Assembly: GCF_023935105.1 (NCBI RefSeq)
Contig: NZ_CP096040.1
Span: 5,375,001 to 5,439,000 of the forward strand
Source: Caulobacter segnis
Lineage (GTDB): Bacteria; Pseudomonadota; Alphaproteobacteria; Caulobacterales; Caulobacteraceae
Reading direction: 5' to 3'
DNA: 64,000 bases
Part shown: in pieces, positions 1 to 7,898 of the stretch
How the letters are laid out: each line of letters opens with the position of its first letter
Numbering within the stretch: position 1 is the first letter of the stretch
Program-made: the position numbers and the translations under genes
The notes under the pieces: generated by a model
The model's input: only the letters and a program-made list of their open reading frames with translations
Databases searched by the model: none
What the model was told of the DNA's origin: nothing

Positions 1-1
1 C

Positions 2-553
2 TCGGCGATGAGCCAGATCGAGACCTCGTCCAACCAGGTCAACCAGATCATCTCCGTCATCGACGAGATCGCCTTCCAGACCAATCTCTTGGCCCTGAAC
101 GCCGGCGTCGAGGCCGCCCGGGCCGGCGAGGCCGGTCGCGGCTTCGCGGTCGTCGCCCAGGAAGTCCGGGCCCTCGCCCAGCGTTCGGCCGACGCGGCCA
201 AGGAGATCAAGACCCTGATCTCGACCTCGACCCAGCAGGTCGGCGCCGGCGTCGACCTGGTCGCCCAGACCGGCGAGGCCCTTCGCGCCATCGTCGGCCA
301 GGTCGCCTCGATCGACGCCCTGGTCAAGGAGATCGCCGCCTCGGCCCAGGAACAGTCGACCGGCCTGCATCAGGTCAATGTCGCGGTGAATCAGATGGAC
401 CAGGTCGTCCAGCAGAACGCCGCCATGGTGGAAGAGGCCACCGCCGCCACCCACTCGCTGAAGGGCGAGGCTGGCGAACTGGCCACGCTGGTCGGCCGCT
501 TCCAGGTCGGTTCGCCCCAGGCGCACGCCGCCCAACGGCCGCGCGCGGCCTGA
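2..553 (+). CDS. Methyl-accepting chemotaxis protein, C-terminal part
   Basis: Only the 3' end of the gene is in the window; the frame is open to the left edge. The visible 183 or so residues are the cytoplasmic signalling domain of a chemoreceptor. The hairpin tip that contacts CheA/CheW is present (EIAFQTNLLALNAGVEAARA at about residues 20-39), followed by the descending helix (GRGFAVVAQEVRALAQRS) and a Gln/Glu-rich methylation helix. The C-terminus (AAQRPRAA) is not a CheR-binding pentapeptide. The sensor domain lies outside the window, so the ligand is unknown. Confidence 0.95.
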   Translation, partial: SAMSQIETSSNQVNQIISVIDEIAFQTNLLALNAGVEAARAGEAGRGFAVVAQEVRALAQRSADAAKEIKTLISTSTQQVGAGVDLVAQTGEALRAIVGQVASIDALVKEIAASAQEQSTGLHQVNVAVNQMDQVVQQNAAMVEEATAATHSLKGEAGELATLVGRFQVGSPQAHAAQRPRAA

Positions 554-590
554 CCGCTCTTTCACTGAACACCGATCACGTTCTAGGCTC

Positions 591-612
591 TTCCCAACGA
601 TAAGGTTGGGAG
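591..612 (+). promoter_or_regulatory. Hairpin overlapping the ribosome binding site of the acyl-CoA ligase
   Basis: TCCCAAC (592-598) can pair with GTTGGGA (605-611) around a 6-nt loop. The right arm covers the first part of the Shine-Dalgarno GGGAGGAG (608-615) of the ATG at 619. A hairpin here could limit ribosome access. It could equally be the terminator of the preceding chemoreceptor gene, but no T-run follows. Confidence 0.4.
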
Positions 613-618
613 GAGCGC

Positions 619-2238
619 ATGACCCCGGGGCTCATGCAGACGACGCCGCTGATGATCAGCGGCATCCTGAACTACGCGGCCCGGGCCCATGCCGGGCGCG
701 AGATCGTCTCGCGCCTGATCGACGAGCCGCTGTGGCGCTACGACTATGCGGGTCTGGCCCGCCGCGCCGCCCAGGCCGCCCACGCGTTGAGGCGTCTGGG
801 CGTCGCGTCCGGCGATCGGGTCAGCTCCCTGGCCTGGAACACCCATCGGCACCTTGAGCTGTTCTACGCCGTCCCCGGGATCGGCGCGGTACTGCACACG
901 GCCAATCCGCGCCTGTTCGACGAGCAGATCGTCTACACGATCAATCACGCCGAAAGCCGCGTGCTGTTCTACGAGCGCAATTTCGCCGCCCTGGTCGAGC
1001 GGATCGCCCCGCACCTGACCACGGTGAAGACCTTCGTCATGCTGTCGGACGCCGAGCGGACGATCCCGGGCGCGGTCGGCGCCATCGGCTACGAGACCCT
1101 GATCGCCGGCGAGCCCGAGGCGATCGACTGGCCGGTCTTCGACGAGAACGCCGGAGCCTTCCTCTGCTACACCTCGGGGACGACCGGCGATCCCAAGGGC
1201 GTGCTCTATTCGCATCGCGCCGTGGTGCTGCACGCCATGGCCGGCGGCCTGAACAGCGCGTTCGGCTTCACCGCCTTCGACGTCGTGCTGCCCTGCTCCA
1301 GCCTCTATCACGCCACCGCTTGGGGCCTGCCGTTCACCGCCCCGATGTGCGGGGCCAAGATCGTATTGCCGGCCGACCGGATGGACGGCGCCAGCCTGCA
1401 CGCGCTGATCCAGGGCGAGGGCGTCACCTTCACCGGCGGGGTGCCGACCATCTGGACCATGTACCTGGACTGGCTGGACAAGACCGGCCAGCGGCCGGAC
1501 AGCCTGAAGCGCGTCGTCATCGGCGGCAGCGCGGTGCCGCGCGCCATGGCCGAGACCTTCAAGCGCCGCTACGGCGTCCAGACCCTGCAGATCTGGGGCA
1601 TGACCGAGACCTGCCCGATCGGCGTCGTCGCCACCCCGACCCCCGCCCTCGCCGCCCTGGGTGAGGAGGCGATGGACGAGGCGATCTGGACCCGCCAGGG
1701 CCGCCTGCAGTTCGGCATCGAGTTGCGCGTCGAGACCGAGGACGGCCAGGAGGCCCCCTGGGATGGCGAGACCTCCGGGGCCCTGCTGGTGCGCGGCCCC
1801 TGGGTGGTGCGCCGCTACTTCCGCAAGGAAGCCGATGCCGCGCGCCCCGACGGTTGGTTCGACACCGGCGACATCGCCACCCTCGACGCCAACGGCTTCA
1901 TGCGCATCACCGATCGACAGAAGGACGTCATCAAGTCGGGCGGCGAGTGGATCAGCTCGATCGACCTGGAAAACGTCGCCGTCGGCTGTCCGGGCGTGAA
2001 GATCGCCGCCGTGGTCGGCGTACCGCATCCCAAGTGGGAAGAGCGGCCGTTGTTGGTGATCGAGGTCCATGAAGGCTCGGCGGTCGGCAAGGACGAGGTT
2101 CTGGCCTACCTGGCGCCGCGGATCGTCAAGTGGTGGACGCCCGACGACGTCGTCTTCGCCGCGGTGCCGCTGACGGCGACCGGCAAGATCGACAAGAAGG
2201 TGCTGCGCGAGGCTTGGCGGTCCCACCTGATGGGATGA
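619..2238 (+). CDS. Long-chain fatty-acid/acyl-CoA ligase (AMP-forming)
   Basis: The 539-residue protein belongs to the ANL adenylating superfamily and would activate a carboxylic acid to its acyl-CoA through an acyl-adenylate. The P-loop-like motif YTSGTTGDPKG is at about residues 184-194, the aromatic/Thr motif WGMTET at about 326, GWFDTGDI at about 412, and the catalytic C-terminal lysine motif TGKIDKK near 520. Length and motifs fit a complete enzyme of the FadD/AlkK medium-to-long-chain type. The start is ATG with a strong GGAGGAG eight bases upstream. Chain-length preference cannot be read from sequence alone. Confidence 0.93.
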   Translation: MTPGLMQTTPLMISGILNYAARAHAGREIVSRLIDEPLWRYDYAGLARRAAQAAHALRRLGVASGDRVSSLAWNTHRHLELFYAVPGIGAVLHTANPRLFDEQIVYTINHAESRVLFYERNFAALVERIAPHLTTVKTFVMLSDAERTIPGAVGAIGYETLIAGEPEAIDWPVFDENAGAFLCYTSGTTGDPKGVLYSHRAVVLHAMAGGLNSAFGFTAFDVVLPCSSLYHATAWGLPFTAPMCGAKIVLPADRMDGASLHALIQGEGVTFTGGVPTIWTMYLDWLDKTGQRPDSLKRVVIGGSAVPRAMAETFKRRYGVQTLQIWGMTETCPIGVVATPTPALAALGEEAMDEAIWTRQGRLQFGIELRVETEDGQEAPWDGETSGALLVRGPWVVRRYFRKEADAARPDGWFDTGDIATLDANGFMRITDRQKDVIKSGGEWISSIDLENVAVGCPGVKIAAVVGVPHPKWEERPLLVIEVHEGSAVGKDEVLAYLAPRIVKWWTPDDVVFAAVPLTATGKIDKKVLREAWRSHLMG

Positions 2239-2256
2239 GCGGTTTATCGGCAGGCC

Positions 2257-2736
2257 TTAAAGCTTCAACCGCCAGCTCTCCGACACCAGCCCCTCGGCGA
2301 AGCCGTCGTAGTCCCAGCTCTTCTCCAGCTCGAAGCCGAACCGCGCGTAGAGGCGGCGGGCTGGCAGCAGGTTGGCCTGGGTCCAGAGGACAACCTCGGC
2401 GTAGCCCGCCTCGCGGGCCCGCGCCAGACAGGCCGAGACCAGGGTCTCGCCGACGCCCAGGCCGCGCGCGGACGGCTCGACCAGCAGCAGCCGCAGACGG
2501 CCGACCGTTTCGGTCTCCCTGGCCAGCATGATCGAGCCGACGGGCCGTCCCTCATGCTCAGCGATCCAGCAGGCCTCCCGGGCGGGATCATAGGTCTTGA
2601 CGTAGTCGGCGACGACGCCGGCCACGACGCCTTCGAAGCGGTGATCCCACCCCTCCTCGGCCGCGTAGAGCTGGCCATGGCGCTGGATGATCCAGCCCAG
2701 GTCTCCGGGCCCGGTGGGGCGCAGGGTGACGCTCAT
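2257..2736 (-). CDS. GNAT family N-acetyltransferase
   Basis: The 159-residue protein has the GNAT fold. The acetyl-CoA pyrophosphate-binding motif A is seen as RGLGVGETLV at residues 91-100, preceded by the beta4 strand RLRLLLVEPSA and followed by the ARLYARFGFE-like motif near the C-terminus. It resembles MarR-associated or ribosomal-type acetyltransferases of unknown substrate. Its start overlaps the end of the upstream SRPBCC gene by 4 bases (2733-2736), so the two are probably translationally coupled in one operon with the thioesterase. Confidence 0.88.
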   Translation of the reverse strand: MSVTLRPTGPGDLGWIIQRHGQLYAAEEGWDHRFEGVVAGVVADYVKTYDPAREACWIAEHEGRPVGSIMLARETETVGRLRLLLVEPSARGLGVGETLVSACLARAREAGYAEVVLWTQANLLPARRLYARFGFELEKSWDYDGFAEGLVSESWRLKL

Positions 2737-3152
2737 GGCTTCCCCTGGGCCTCGACCAGCGCCTTCAGCCTGGCCAGGTCGCGCGCCACCGCGGCCGCGT
2801 CGCGATCGAAGGCCGCGTCATCGTACAGGTTGGGCGGTCGATAGAGGGTCAGCCCCACCTCGGCCCCCTCGCCGTTGGCCACCACCCGCAGCGGCATGTA
2901 CAGCTCGGTCCCGTCCGGCAGCGTCACCCAATGGTCGAGCACGCCATAGTCGTTGTCCGGCGAGAACCGCACCTTCACGTCACCGCCGGGACCGTGGGCG
3001 ATCCATTGCTCGCCCGTGGGATCGCTGTCCCGCGTCAGGCCCGAGGCTAGGCCCGCCGCCCATTTCGTGAAGCTCCGTGGCTCACGCGTGAAGGCGTAGA
3101 CCTCCGCCGCCGGCTTGTGGATCCGGATGCTGATGTGCCGGGACTCGAACAT
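2733..3152 (-). CDS. SRPBCC-like (polyketide cyclase/START superfamily) protein
   Basis: A 139-residue protein starting with the strand pattern typical of SRPBCC folds (ISIRIHKPAAEVYAFTREP), which form a hydrophobic ligand pocket. No catalytic residues can be assigned. It is the middle gene of a three-gene minus-strand operon: the thioesterase ends 5 bases upstream and the acetyltransferase start overlaps its stop. Function is unknown; binding or sensing of a small hydrophobic ligand is the family expectation. Confidence 0.8.
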   Translation of the reverse strand: MFESRHISIRIHKPAAEVYAFTREPRSFTKWAAGLASGLTRDSDPTGEQWIAHGPGGDVKVRFSPDNDYGVLDHWVTLPDGTELYMPLRVVANGEGAEVGLTLYRPPNLYDDAAFDRDAAAVARDLARLKALVEAQGKP

Positions 3153-3157
3153 GGGCG

Positions 3158-3568
3158 CTACTCCACCGTCATCTGGGTCTGGGTGACCACCGCCACCAGA
3201 CGGCTCCTTTCACCATCCTTGGCCTCGGTCTCGATCCGCGTCGTCCAGACGCTGGAGCGCTTGCCGATGTGCAGCGGCGTGGCGGTGGCGACCACGGTCG
3301 CCCCGACCTTGGCCGGGCCGATGAAGTTGGTCTTGCTCTCCAGGGTCGTGGTGCGCTTGCCCTCGGGCGTCGACAGGAAGGCGCCGATGGCCCCCAGGGT
3401 GTCGGCCAGGGCCATGGCCGCGCCGCCGTGCAGAATGCCGCCGGCGGTGCACAGGTCCGGGCGAACGACAAGCCGCCCCTCGACGCGGTCGGGGGCGGCG
3501 CTGGTCACCGTCACGCCCATCAAGGCGGCGAACGGCAACAGGTCGAGGTCGAAGACGGGCGTTCTCAT
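3158..3568 (-). CDS. PaaI-like hotdog-fold thioesterase
   Basis: The hotdog core is visible: LHGGAAMALADTLGAIGAF carries the HGG-A-A-D pattern of the PaaI/4HBT group, followed by TTLESKTNFIGPA. These enzymes hydrolyse acyl- or aryl-CoA thioesters. The chosen ATG at 3568 gives 136 residues beginning MRTPVFDLD. A TTG 36 bases upstream extends the frame but has no better ribosome binding site. It is the first gene of the operon with the SRPBCC and acetyltransferase genes. Confidence 0.87.
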   Translation of the reverse strand: MRTPVFDLDLLPFAALMGVTVTSAAPDRVEGRLVVRPDLCTAGGILHGGAAMALADTLGAIGAFLSTPEGKRTTTLESKTNFIGPAKVGATVVATATPLHIGKRSSVWTTRIETEAKDGERSRLVAVVTQTQMTVE

Positions 3569-3608
3569 GAGCGCATCTGACGCCCGTCTCCCGACCGGAT
3601 GCAAGAGG

Positions 3609-4604
3609 TCAGCGCTCGCTGTCGAGGAACCGCATCATCTGTTCGGCGTAGCGCGAACCCGCCACCGCCTCGGCCGGGACCGCCGCCTCGATGGCGGCGA
3701 GATCCTCCGGCGTGAAGCTCACCTCCAGCGCGCCCAGGGCCTCGGCCAGGCGATCGCGGCGGCGCGCCCCGATCAGCGGCACGATGTCGTCGCCGCGTGA
3801 GGCGACCCAGGCGATGGCGGCCTGGGCCGTGGTCACGCCCTTGGTCTCGGCGACGTCGCGCAGGGCCTCGGCCAGCTTCAGGTTGGCGTCGAGGTTCTCG
3901 CCCTGGAAGCGCGGGCTGTGGGCCCGGAAGTCGCGACCGCCCTGACCCGTGTCCTTCGTCCAGTGGCCGCTGATCAGGCCGCGCGACAGCACGCCATAGG
4001 CTGTCATACCGATGCCCAGCTCGCGCAGGGTCGGCAGGATGTCCTTCTCGACCCCGCGCGAGACCAGCGAATACTCGATCTGCAGATCTACGATCGGCGC
4101 GACCTTGGCGGCCCGGCGGATCGTCTCCGACCCCATTTCCGACAGGCCGATGTGGCGGACATAGCCGGCCTGGACCATCTCGGCGATGGCGCCGATGGTG
4201 TCCTCGATCGGCACGGCGGGATCCAGTCGCGAGGGGCGATAGATGTCGATGTAGCCGACGCCCAGGCGCTTGAGGCTATAGGCCAGGAAGTTCTTGATCG
4301 CGGCCGGGCGGCTGTCGAAGCCCAGGAACTGGCCGTCGGGATCGCGCAGGGCGCCGGTCTTGACGCTGAGCACCAGCCGGTCGCGCTTGTGGGTCTTCAG
4401 CGCCTCGCCGATCAGCATCTCGTTGTGGCCCATGCCATAGAAGTCGCCGGTGTCGATCAGGGTGATCCCGGCTTCCACGGCGGCGTCAAAGGTGGCCAGG
4501 CTCTCGGCCCGGTCGCTGGGACCGTACATGTCGGACATGCCCATGGCGCCGAGGCCGAAGGCGAAAACGACGGGGCCGGTCTTGCCGAGTTGGCGGGTCT
4601 TCAT
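3609..4604 (-). CDS. Aldo/keto reductase
   Basis: A 331-residue NADPH-dependent aldo/keto reductase of the YajO/AKR13-like group. It starts MKTRQLGKTGPVVFAFGLGAMG, contains the substrate Asp-Thr segment LIDTGDFYGMGHNE with the catalytic Tyr, the catalytic Lys in VLSVKTG, and a C-terminal cofactor loop (VPLIGARRRDRLAEAL). The usual His of the tetrad (LYQXHRXD) appears as IYRPSRLD, so the His is replaced by Ser or Arg. ATG at 4604 has GGAGA just upstream. It is divergent from a LysR regulator, which probably controls it. Confidence 0.92.
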   Translation of the reverse strand: MKTRQLGKTGPVVFAFGLGAMGMSDMYGPSDRAESLATFDAAVEAGITLIDTGDFYGMGHNEMLIGEALKTHKRDRLVLSVKTGALRDPDGQFLGFDSRPAAIKNFLAYSLKRLGVGYIDIYRPSRLDPAVPIEDTIGAIAEMVQAGYVRHIGLSEMGSETIRRAAKVAPIVDLQIEYSLVSRGVEKDILPTLRELGIGMTAYGVLSRGLISGHWTKDTGQGGRDFRAHSPRFQGENLDANLKLAEALRDVAETKGVTTAQAAIAWVASRGDDIVPLIGARRRDRLAEALGALEVSFTPEDLAAIEAAVPAEAVAGSRYAEQMMRFLDSER

Positions 4605-4650
4605 GACGGTCTCTCCTTGAGAAGCGAGACGGGTTATGCGCGCGATCATG

Positions 4651-4680
4651 CCGTGCGATAATCCAGGAAGGTCCGCACGG
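4651..4680. promoter_or_regulatory. Inverted repeat in the aldo/keto reductase-LysR intergenic region
   Basis: CCGTGCG (4651-4657) and CGCACGG (4674-4680) form perfect 7-bp arms 16 bp apart, between the two divergent start codons at 4604 and 4701. Position and spacing suit a LysR-type regulator acting on both genes. The assignment is inferred from layout. Confidence 0.45.
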
Positions 4681-4700
4681 GCCGTTCGGAATTTCGCACA

Positions 4701-5606
4701 ATGCAGCAGGCCGACTTCGCCGATCTCGACGCCTTCACGGCCGTGGCCCGCGCCCGAGGCTTCCGCGCCGCGGCGGCCCTGCGCAACGTCTCGGCCTCGT
4801 CGCTGAGCGAGGCGGTGCGGCGGCTGGAGGCCCGGCTGGGCGTGCGGCTGCTGAACCGCACCACCCGCAGCGTCACCCCGACCGAGGCCGGCCAGAAACT
4901 GCTGGAGCGGTTGTCGCCCGCCCTGGCCGACGTCGCCCTGGCTCTGGACGAGGTCAACGCCTTCCGCGACAGCCCGACCGGCACGCTGCGCCTGAACGTG
5001 CCGCTGGTGGTCTCCAAGGTCGTCATGCCACGCCTCATCCCCAAGTTCCTGGCCCAGAACCCCGGCGTCACGGTGGAGATCATCGCCGAGGACAGCTTCA
5101 TCGACGTGCTGGCGGCCGGCTACGACGCCGGGGTGCGCTATGACGAACGGCTGGAGAAGGACATGATCGCCGTGCCGCTGGCCGGTCCGCAACGCTTCAT
5201 GCTGGTGGGCTCGCCGGCCTATTTCGCCGCCCACGGCCGCCCGACCCATCCGCGCGAGGTGCTGGACCATGCCAGCATCCGCCATCGCTTTCCCAGTGGC
5301 GCGACCTATGCCTGGGAGTTCGAGAAGGACGGTCAGACGCTCCGTCTGGATCCGCCGGCCCGCCTGACCTCGACCAATCTCGACCTGGAGATCGCCGCCT
5401 GCGAGGCGGGCGTCGGCCTGCTGGCCACCTTCGAGGACTTCGTGACCCAGGCGATCGCGGCGGGGCGGCTGGAGGCGGTGCTACAGGACTGGCTGCCGCC
5501 GTTCAGCGGCCCGTATCTCTACTACCCCAGCCGCCGCCACATGCCCGCGCCGTTGCGGGCGTTCGTGGACTTCGTGAAGGCGGAACGTCTGGCGGATCAG
5601 ACCTGA
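4701..5606 (+). CDS. LysR family transcriptional regulator
   Basis: A 301-residue LTTR. The N-terminal winged helix-turn-helix covers about residues 4-63 (DLDAFTAVARARGFRAAAAL, then SASSLSEAVRRLEARLGVRL and TRSVTPTEAG). The substrate-binding domain follows from about 90 to 295. It is divergently arranged with the aldo/keto reductase gene, which makes that gene its most likely target. The inducer is unknown. ATG at 4701 lies 96 bases from the divergent start. Confidence 0.93.
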   Translation: MQQADFADLDAFTAVARARGFRAAAALRNVSASSLSEAVRRLEARLGVRLLNRTTRSVTPTEAGQKLLERLSPALADVALALDEVNAFRDSPTGTLRLNVPLVVSKVVMPRLIPKFLAQNPGVTVEIIAEDSFIDVLAAGYDAGVRYDERLEKDMIAVPLAGPQRFMLVGSPAYFAAHGRPTHPREVLDHASIRHRFPSGATYAWEFEKDGQTLRLDPPARLTSTNLDLEIAACEAGVGLLATFEDFVTQAIAAGRLEAVLQDWLPPFSGPYLYYPSRRHMPAPLRAFVDFVKAERLADQT

Positions 5607-5612
5607 GTCGTC

Positions 5613-6146
5613 TCAGGGCGCGCGAACATATTCCAGCCGCACCGCCTGAACCTCGCGTCCTTCGCGGGTCTCGAAATAGTCGTAGGTGAAGTGGTCGTCG
5701 TCCTGGACCGACATCACCTCGCGCAGCGGAGCGATCGTCCCCGGATGGGCGGGATCGGGCGCGGCGCCGGAGAAGGTGTAGCGCCGTGTCGCCGGGTCGT
5801 AGCCGCCCCGGGCCACGATCAAACCGGTGAAGTTGACGTCCATCCAGGTGCTGAAGAACGTCTTGGCGTCGGCGTCGTAACCGATATAGCCCAGCCCCTC
5901 GAACGGCTTGTCCTTGGACGCGATGCGCAGGGTCTGGCGCAGGTGGCGGCCGCCGAGCACCATCACGAAATCGGCCTCGCCCGGATCGACGGCGGGCGAG
6001 GCGCCCGGCGCGGCCCAATAGGTTTGCCTGACCGTCCAGTGACCCGCCAGGCGAGCCAGCGCGGCATGCTCGCCGTCCAACGGCGCGGCCCGCGCGCTCG
6101 TCGTGATCATCGCGACCAGAACCACCGCCTTGAATATTTGACGCAT
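5613..6146 (-). CDS. DUF1579-like secreted protein
   Basis: The 177-residue protein begins with a cleavable signal peptide (MRQIFKAVVLVAMITTSARA, then APLDGEH), so it should be periplasmic. The rest resembles DUF1579: LAGHWTVRQTYW near the mature N-terminus, a GGRHLRQTLR strand, and repeated short beta segments (GYIGYDADAKTFFSTWMD). The family has no assigned biochemical role. The frame is open further upstream, but ATG at 6146 is the only start that places the signal peptide at the N-terminus. Confidence 0.8.
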   Translation of the reverse strand: MRQIFKAVVLVAMITTSARAAPLDGEHAALARLAGHWTVRQTYWAAPGASPAVDPGEADFVMVLGGRHLRQTLRIASKDKPFEGLGYIGYDADAKTFFSTWMDVNFTGLIVARGGYDPATRRYTFSGAAPDPAHPGTIAPLREVMSVQDDDHFTYDYFETREGREVQAVRLEYVRAP

Positions 6147-6218
6147 GCCCGTCTCTCCCTCCGGATACGGGCGACAGGAACGCGTCCGGCGACGACCTCG
6201 CAACTACCTCGCAGGTCG

Positions 6219-7025
6219 TCAGCTCAGCGCGCCGGACGCCAAGCTGGCGCAGATCTCGGCCGTATGGGCGTCAGCCGGAAAGGCGCAGTCGATCCTCAGC
6301 TCGTCGAGGGTCACGTCGCGCGGGGCGGCGAAGGTCGTGATGGTCTCGAAGAACCGCAGCGGTCCGGCGCGGCTGTTGAAGACCATGGTCAGCACCGGCT
6401 CGGGCTCGGCGCCCAGGTCGCGTCGCCGCCAGGCTTCCGGCACGTCGGGATAGCGCAGAATATCGTCCAGCAACGTGCGGATCACCGGATCGGACGGCGA
6501 GGCCGTCAGCTCGTCCTGCAGGCGGCGGAGGAACTTGGCCGCCACTTCCGGCCAGTTGGCGATCACCCGCCTGAAATCGGCCGGGTCGAAGATCTGGCGC
6601 AGCAGGTTGGCGTGCGGGCTCCGCCAGCCCTCCAGCACGAATTCATTGACTCGCCGAGCCGCGGCGTTGGCGGCCAGCACGTCGAAGCGGCGATTGATGA
6701 CGAAGGCGGGACACGGCTCCTGGTGGCTCAGGATCAGGTCGACCGCCTGGCTCAGGCGCGCCATGGCCGGCTCGGCAAGGGCGCTCTCGGCATATCGCGG
6801 CGCATAGCCCGCCGCCAGCAGCAGGGCGTTGTGCTCGCGCAGAGAAACACCGAGGGCGTCGGCCAAGCGCGATACCGTCTCGCGGCTCGCCTGGGCGCGC
6901 CCCGTCTCGATGAAGCCCAAGTGGCGAGCCGAAATCGCGGCCTCGTGGGCCAGGTCCAACTGGCTCAGGCGGCGAAGCTCGCGCCATTCGCGCAGCAGCA
7001 ACCCGATCGCTGGACGCTGGCCCAC
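6219..7025 (-). CDS. XRE-family regulator with MmyB-like ligand-binding domain
   Basis: The 268-residue protein has an N-terminal Cro/C1 helix-turn-helix (LREWRELRRLSQLDLAHEA, then SARHLGFIETGRAQASRETV) at about residues 9-65. A C-terminal MmyB-like domain follows (FVINRRFDVLAANAAAR, then NLLRQIFDPADFRRVIANW). MmyB domains bind fatty-acid-like ligands in characterised relatives. The only in-frame start is GTG at 7025, 4 bases after the thioesterase stop, so it is co-transcribed with an acyl-CoA thioesterase. That fits regulation by an acyl ligand, which is inference. Confidence 0.9.
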   Translation of the reverse strand: MGQRPAIGLLLREWRELRRLSQLDLAHEAAISARHLGFIETGRAQASRETVSRLADALGVSLREHNALLLAAGYAPRYAESALAEPAMARLSQAVDLILSHQEPCPAFVINRRFDVLAANAAARRVNEFVLEGWRSPHANLLRQIFDPADFRRVIANWPEVAAKFLRRLQDELTASPSDPVIRTLLDDILRYPDVPEAWRRRDLGAEPEPVLTMVFNSRAGPLRFFETITTFAAPRDVTLDELRIDCAFPADAHTAEICASLASGALS

Positions 7026-7029
7026 GCCT

Positions 7030-7464
7030 CTAGACCGGCAGCGGCCGGGGTTTGCGGTCCTCGCCGATGGCCACGAAGGTGAAGACGCCCTCGGTGACCT
7101 TGTGGGCCTGCTCGCCGTCGCGGCGGCGACGCCAGGCCTCGACGGCGACCTTGATCGAGGTGCGGCCGGTGTGAACGACCTTGGCGAACAGGCTGACCTC
7201 GTCGCCGACGAACACCGGGCTGATGAAGGTCATGCCGTCGATGGCGATGGTGGCGCAGCGGCCCGCCGCGCGGTGGAAGGCGATCGAGGCCGCCGCCAGG
7301 TCCATCTGCGACAGCAGCCAGCCGCCGAAGATGTCGCCTTCGGGGTTGGTGTCGGACGGCATGGCGATGGCGCGCAGCACCGGCGCCTCGTGCGGCCATT
7401 CGGCCTTTTCCCACGCCTTGGCGAGGGTCTCGGCGCGGTTGGCCGGCGGAACCTGGTCGCTCAT
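7030..7464 (-). CDS. YciA-like acyl-CoA thioesterase
   Basis: A 144-residue hotdog protein of the YciA/acyl-CoA hydrolase type. The signature AMPSDTNPEGDIFGGWLLSQ (residues 34-53) carries the catalytic Asp region and GGW motif, and VGDEVSLFAKVVHTGRTSI forms the second conserved block. These enzymes hydrolyse fatty acyl-CoA in the cytoplasm. It is the middle gene between a zinc-finger protein and an XRE/MmyB regulator, all on the minus strand with gaps of 4 and 14 bases. Confidence 0.9.
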   Translation of the reverse strand: MSDQVPPANRAETLAKAWEKAEWPHEAPVLRAIAMPSDTNPEGDIFGGWLLSQMDLAAASIAFHRAAGRCATIAIDGMTFISPVFVGDEVSLFAKVVHTGRTSIKVAVEAWRRRRDGEQAHKVTEGVFTFVAIGEDRKPRPLPV

Positions 7465-7478
7465 GTCGCTTGGGGCGC

Positions 7479-7748
7479 CTAGTGGCCGCCGGCGCCTTCG
7501 TAGACGCCCGGAGCCAGGCGTTCGTCCTCATCGCCCTCGCCCGTGGCGGCCACGAAGCGGCGGTCGCAATACGAGCAGTCGACGAAGCCGGCCGCGCCCA
7601 TCTCCAGCCACACGCGCGGATGGCCCAGCGCCCCGCCGACGCCGTCACAGGCGATGCGGTGCGAGCGAACCGTGATCGTCTCGGGCGCGGGGCCGGCGAT
7701 CGCGGCCGGGTCCATGGCCGTCGGGGCGGTGGAAGGGGTCTTGGCCAT
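7479..7748 (-). CDS. Zinc-finger domain protein (zf-CHCC type)
   Basis: An 89-residue protein with the CHCC zinc-finger pattern: Cys in RIACDGVGGALGHPRVW, His in GHPRV, and the CxxC pair in FVDCSYCDRRF. This is the arrangement of the small alphaproteobacterial relatives of mitochondrial complex I subunit NDUFS6. The N-terminus is Pro/Ala/Thr-rich and probably disordered. It is the first gene of the minus-strand group with the YciA-like thioesterase. Confidence 0.87.
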   Translation of the reverse strand: MAKTPSTAPTAMDPAAIAGPAPETITVRSHRIACDGVGGALGHPRVWLEMGAAGFVDCSYCDRRFVAATGEGDEDERLAPGVYEGAGGH

Positions 7749-7898
7749 TGGCGAGTCCTTGAAATCCGAACGTGGCCTTGGCGCGGCCGCGAACGAGGCA
7801 TACCTATGCGACGCTGGAAGGCGCCGTCAATGAACGCGCGCCTCATCGGGCGTTTCTGGCGGCGTTCCGACGCCGCCGTGTTGCTATCTGGACGATTC

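Noticed and set aside
583..2226. Long antisense open frame opposite the acyl-CoA ligase
   Set aside because: Low-complexity Gly/Ala/Arg/His composition typical of the antisense of a GC-rich gene; the plus strand encodes a complete enzyme.
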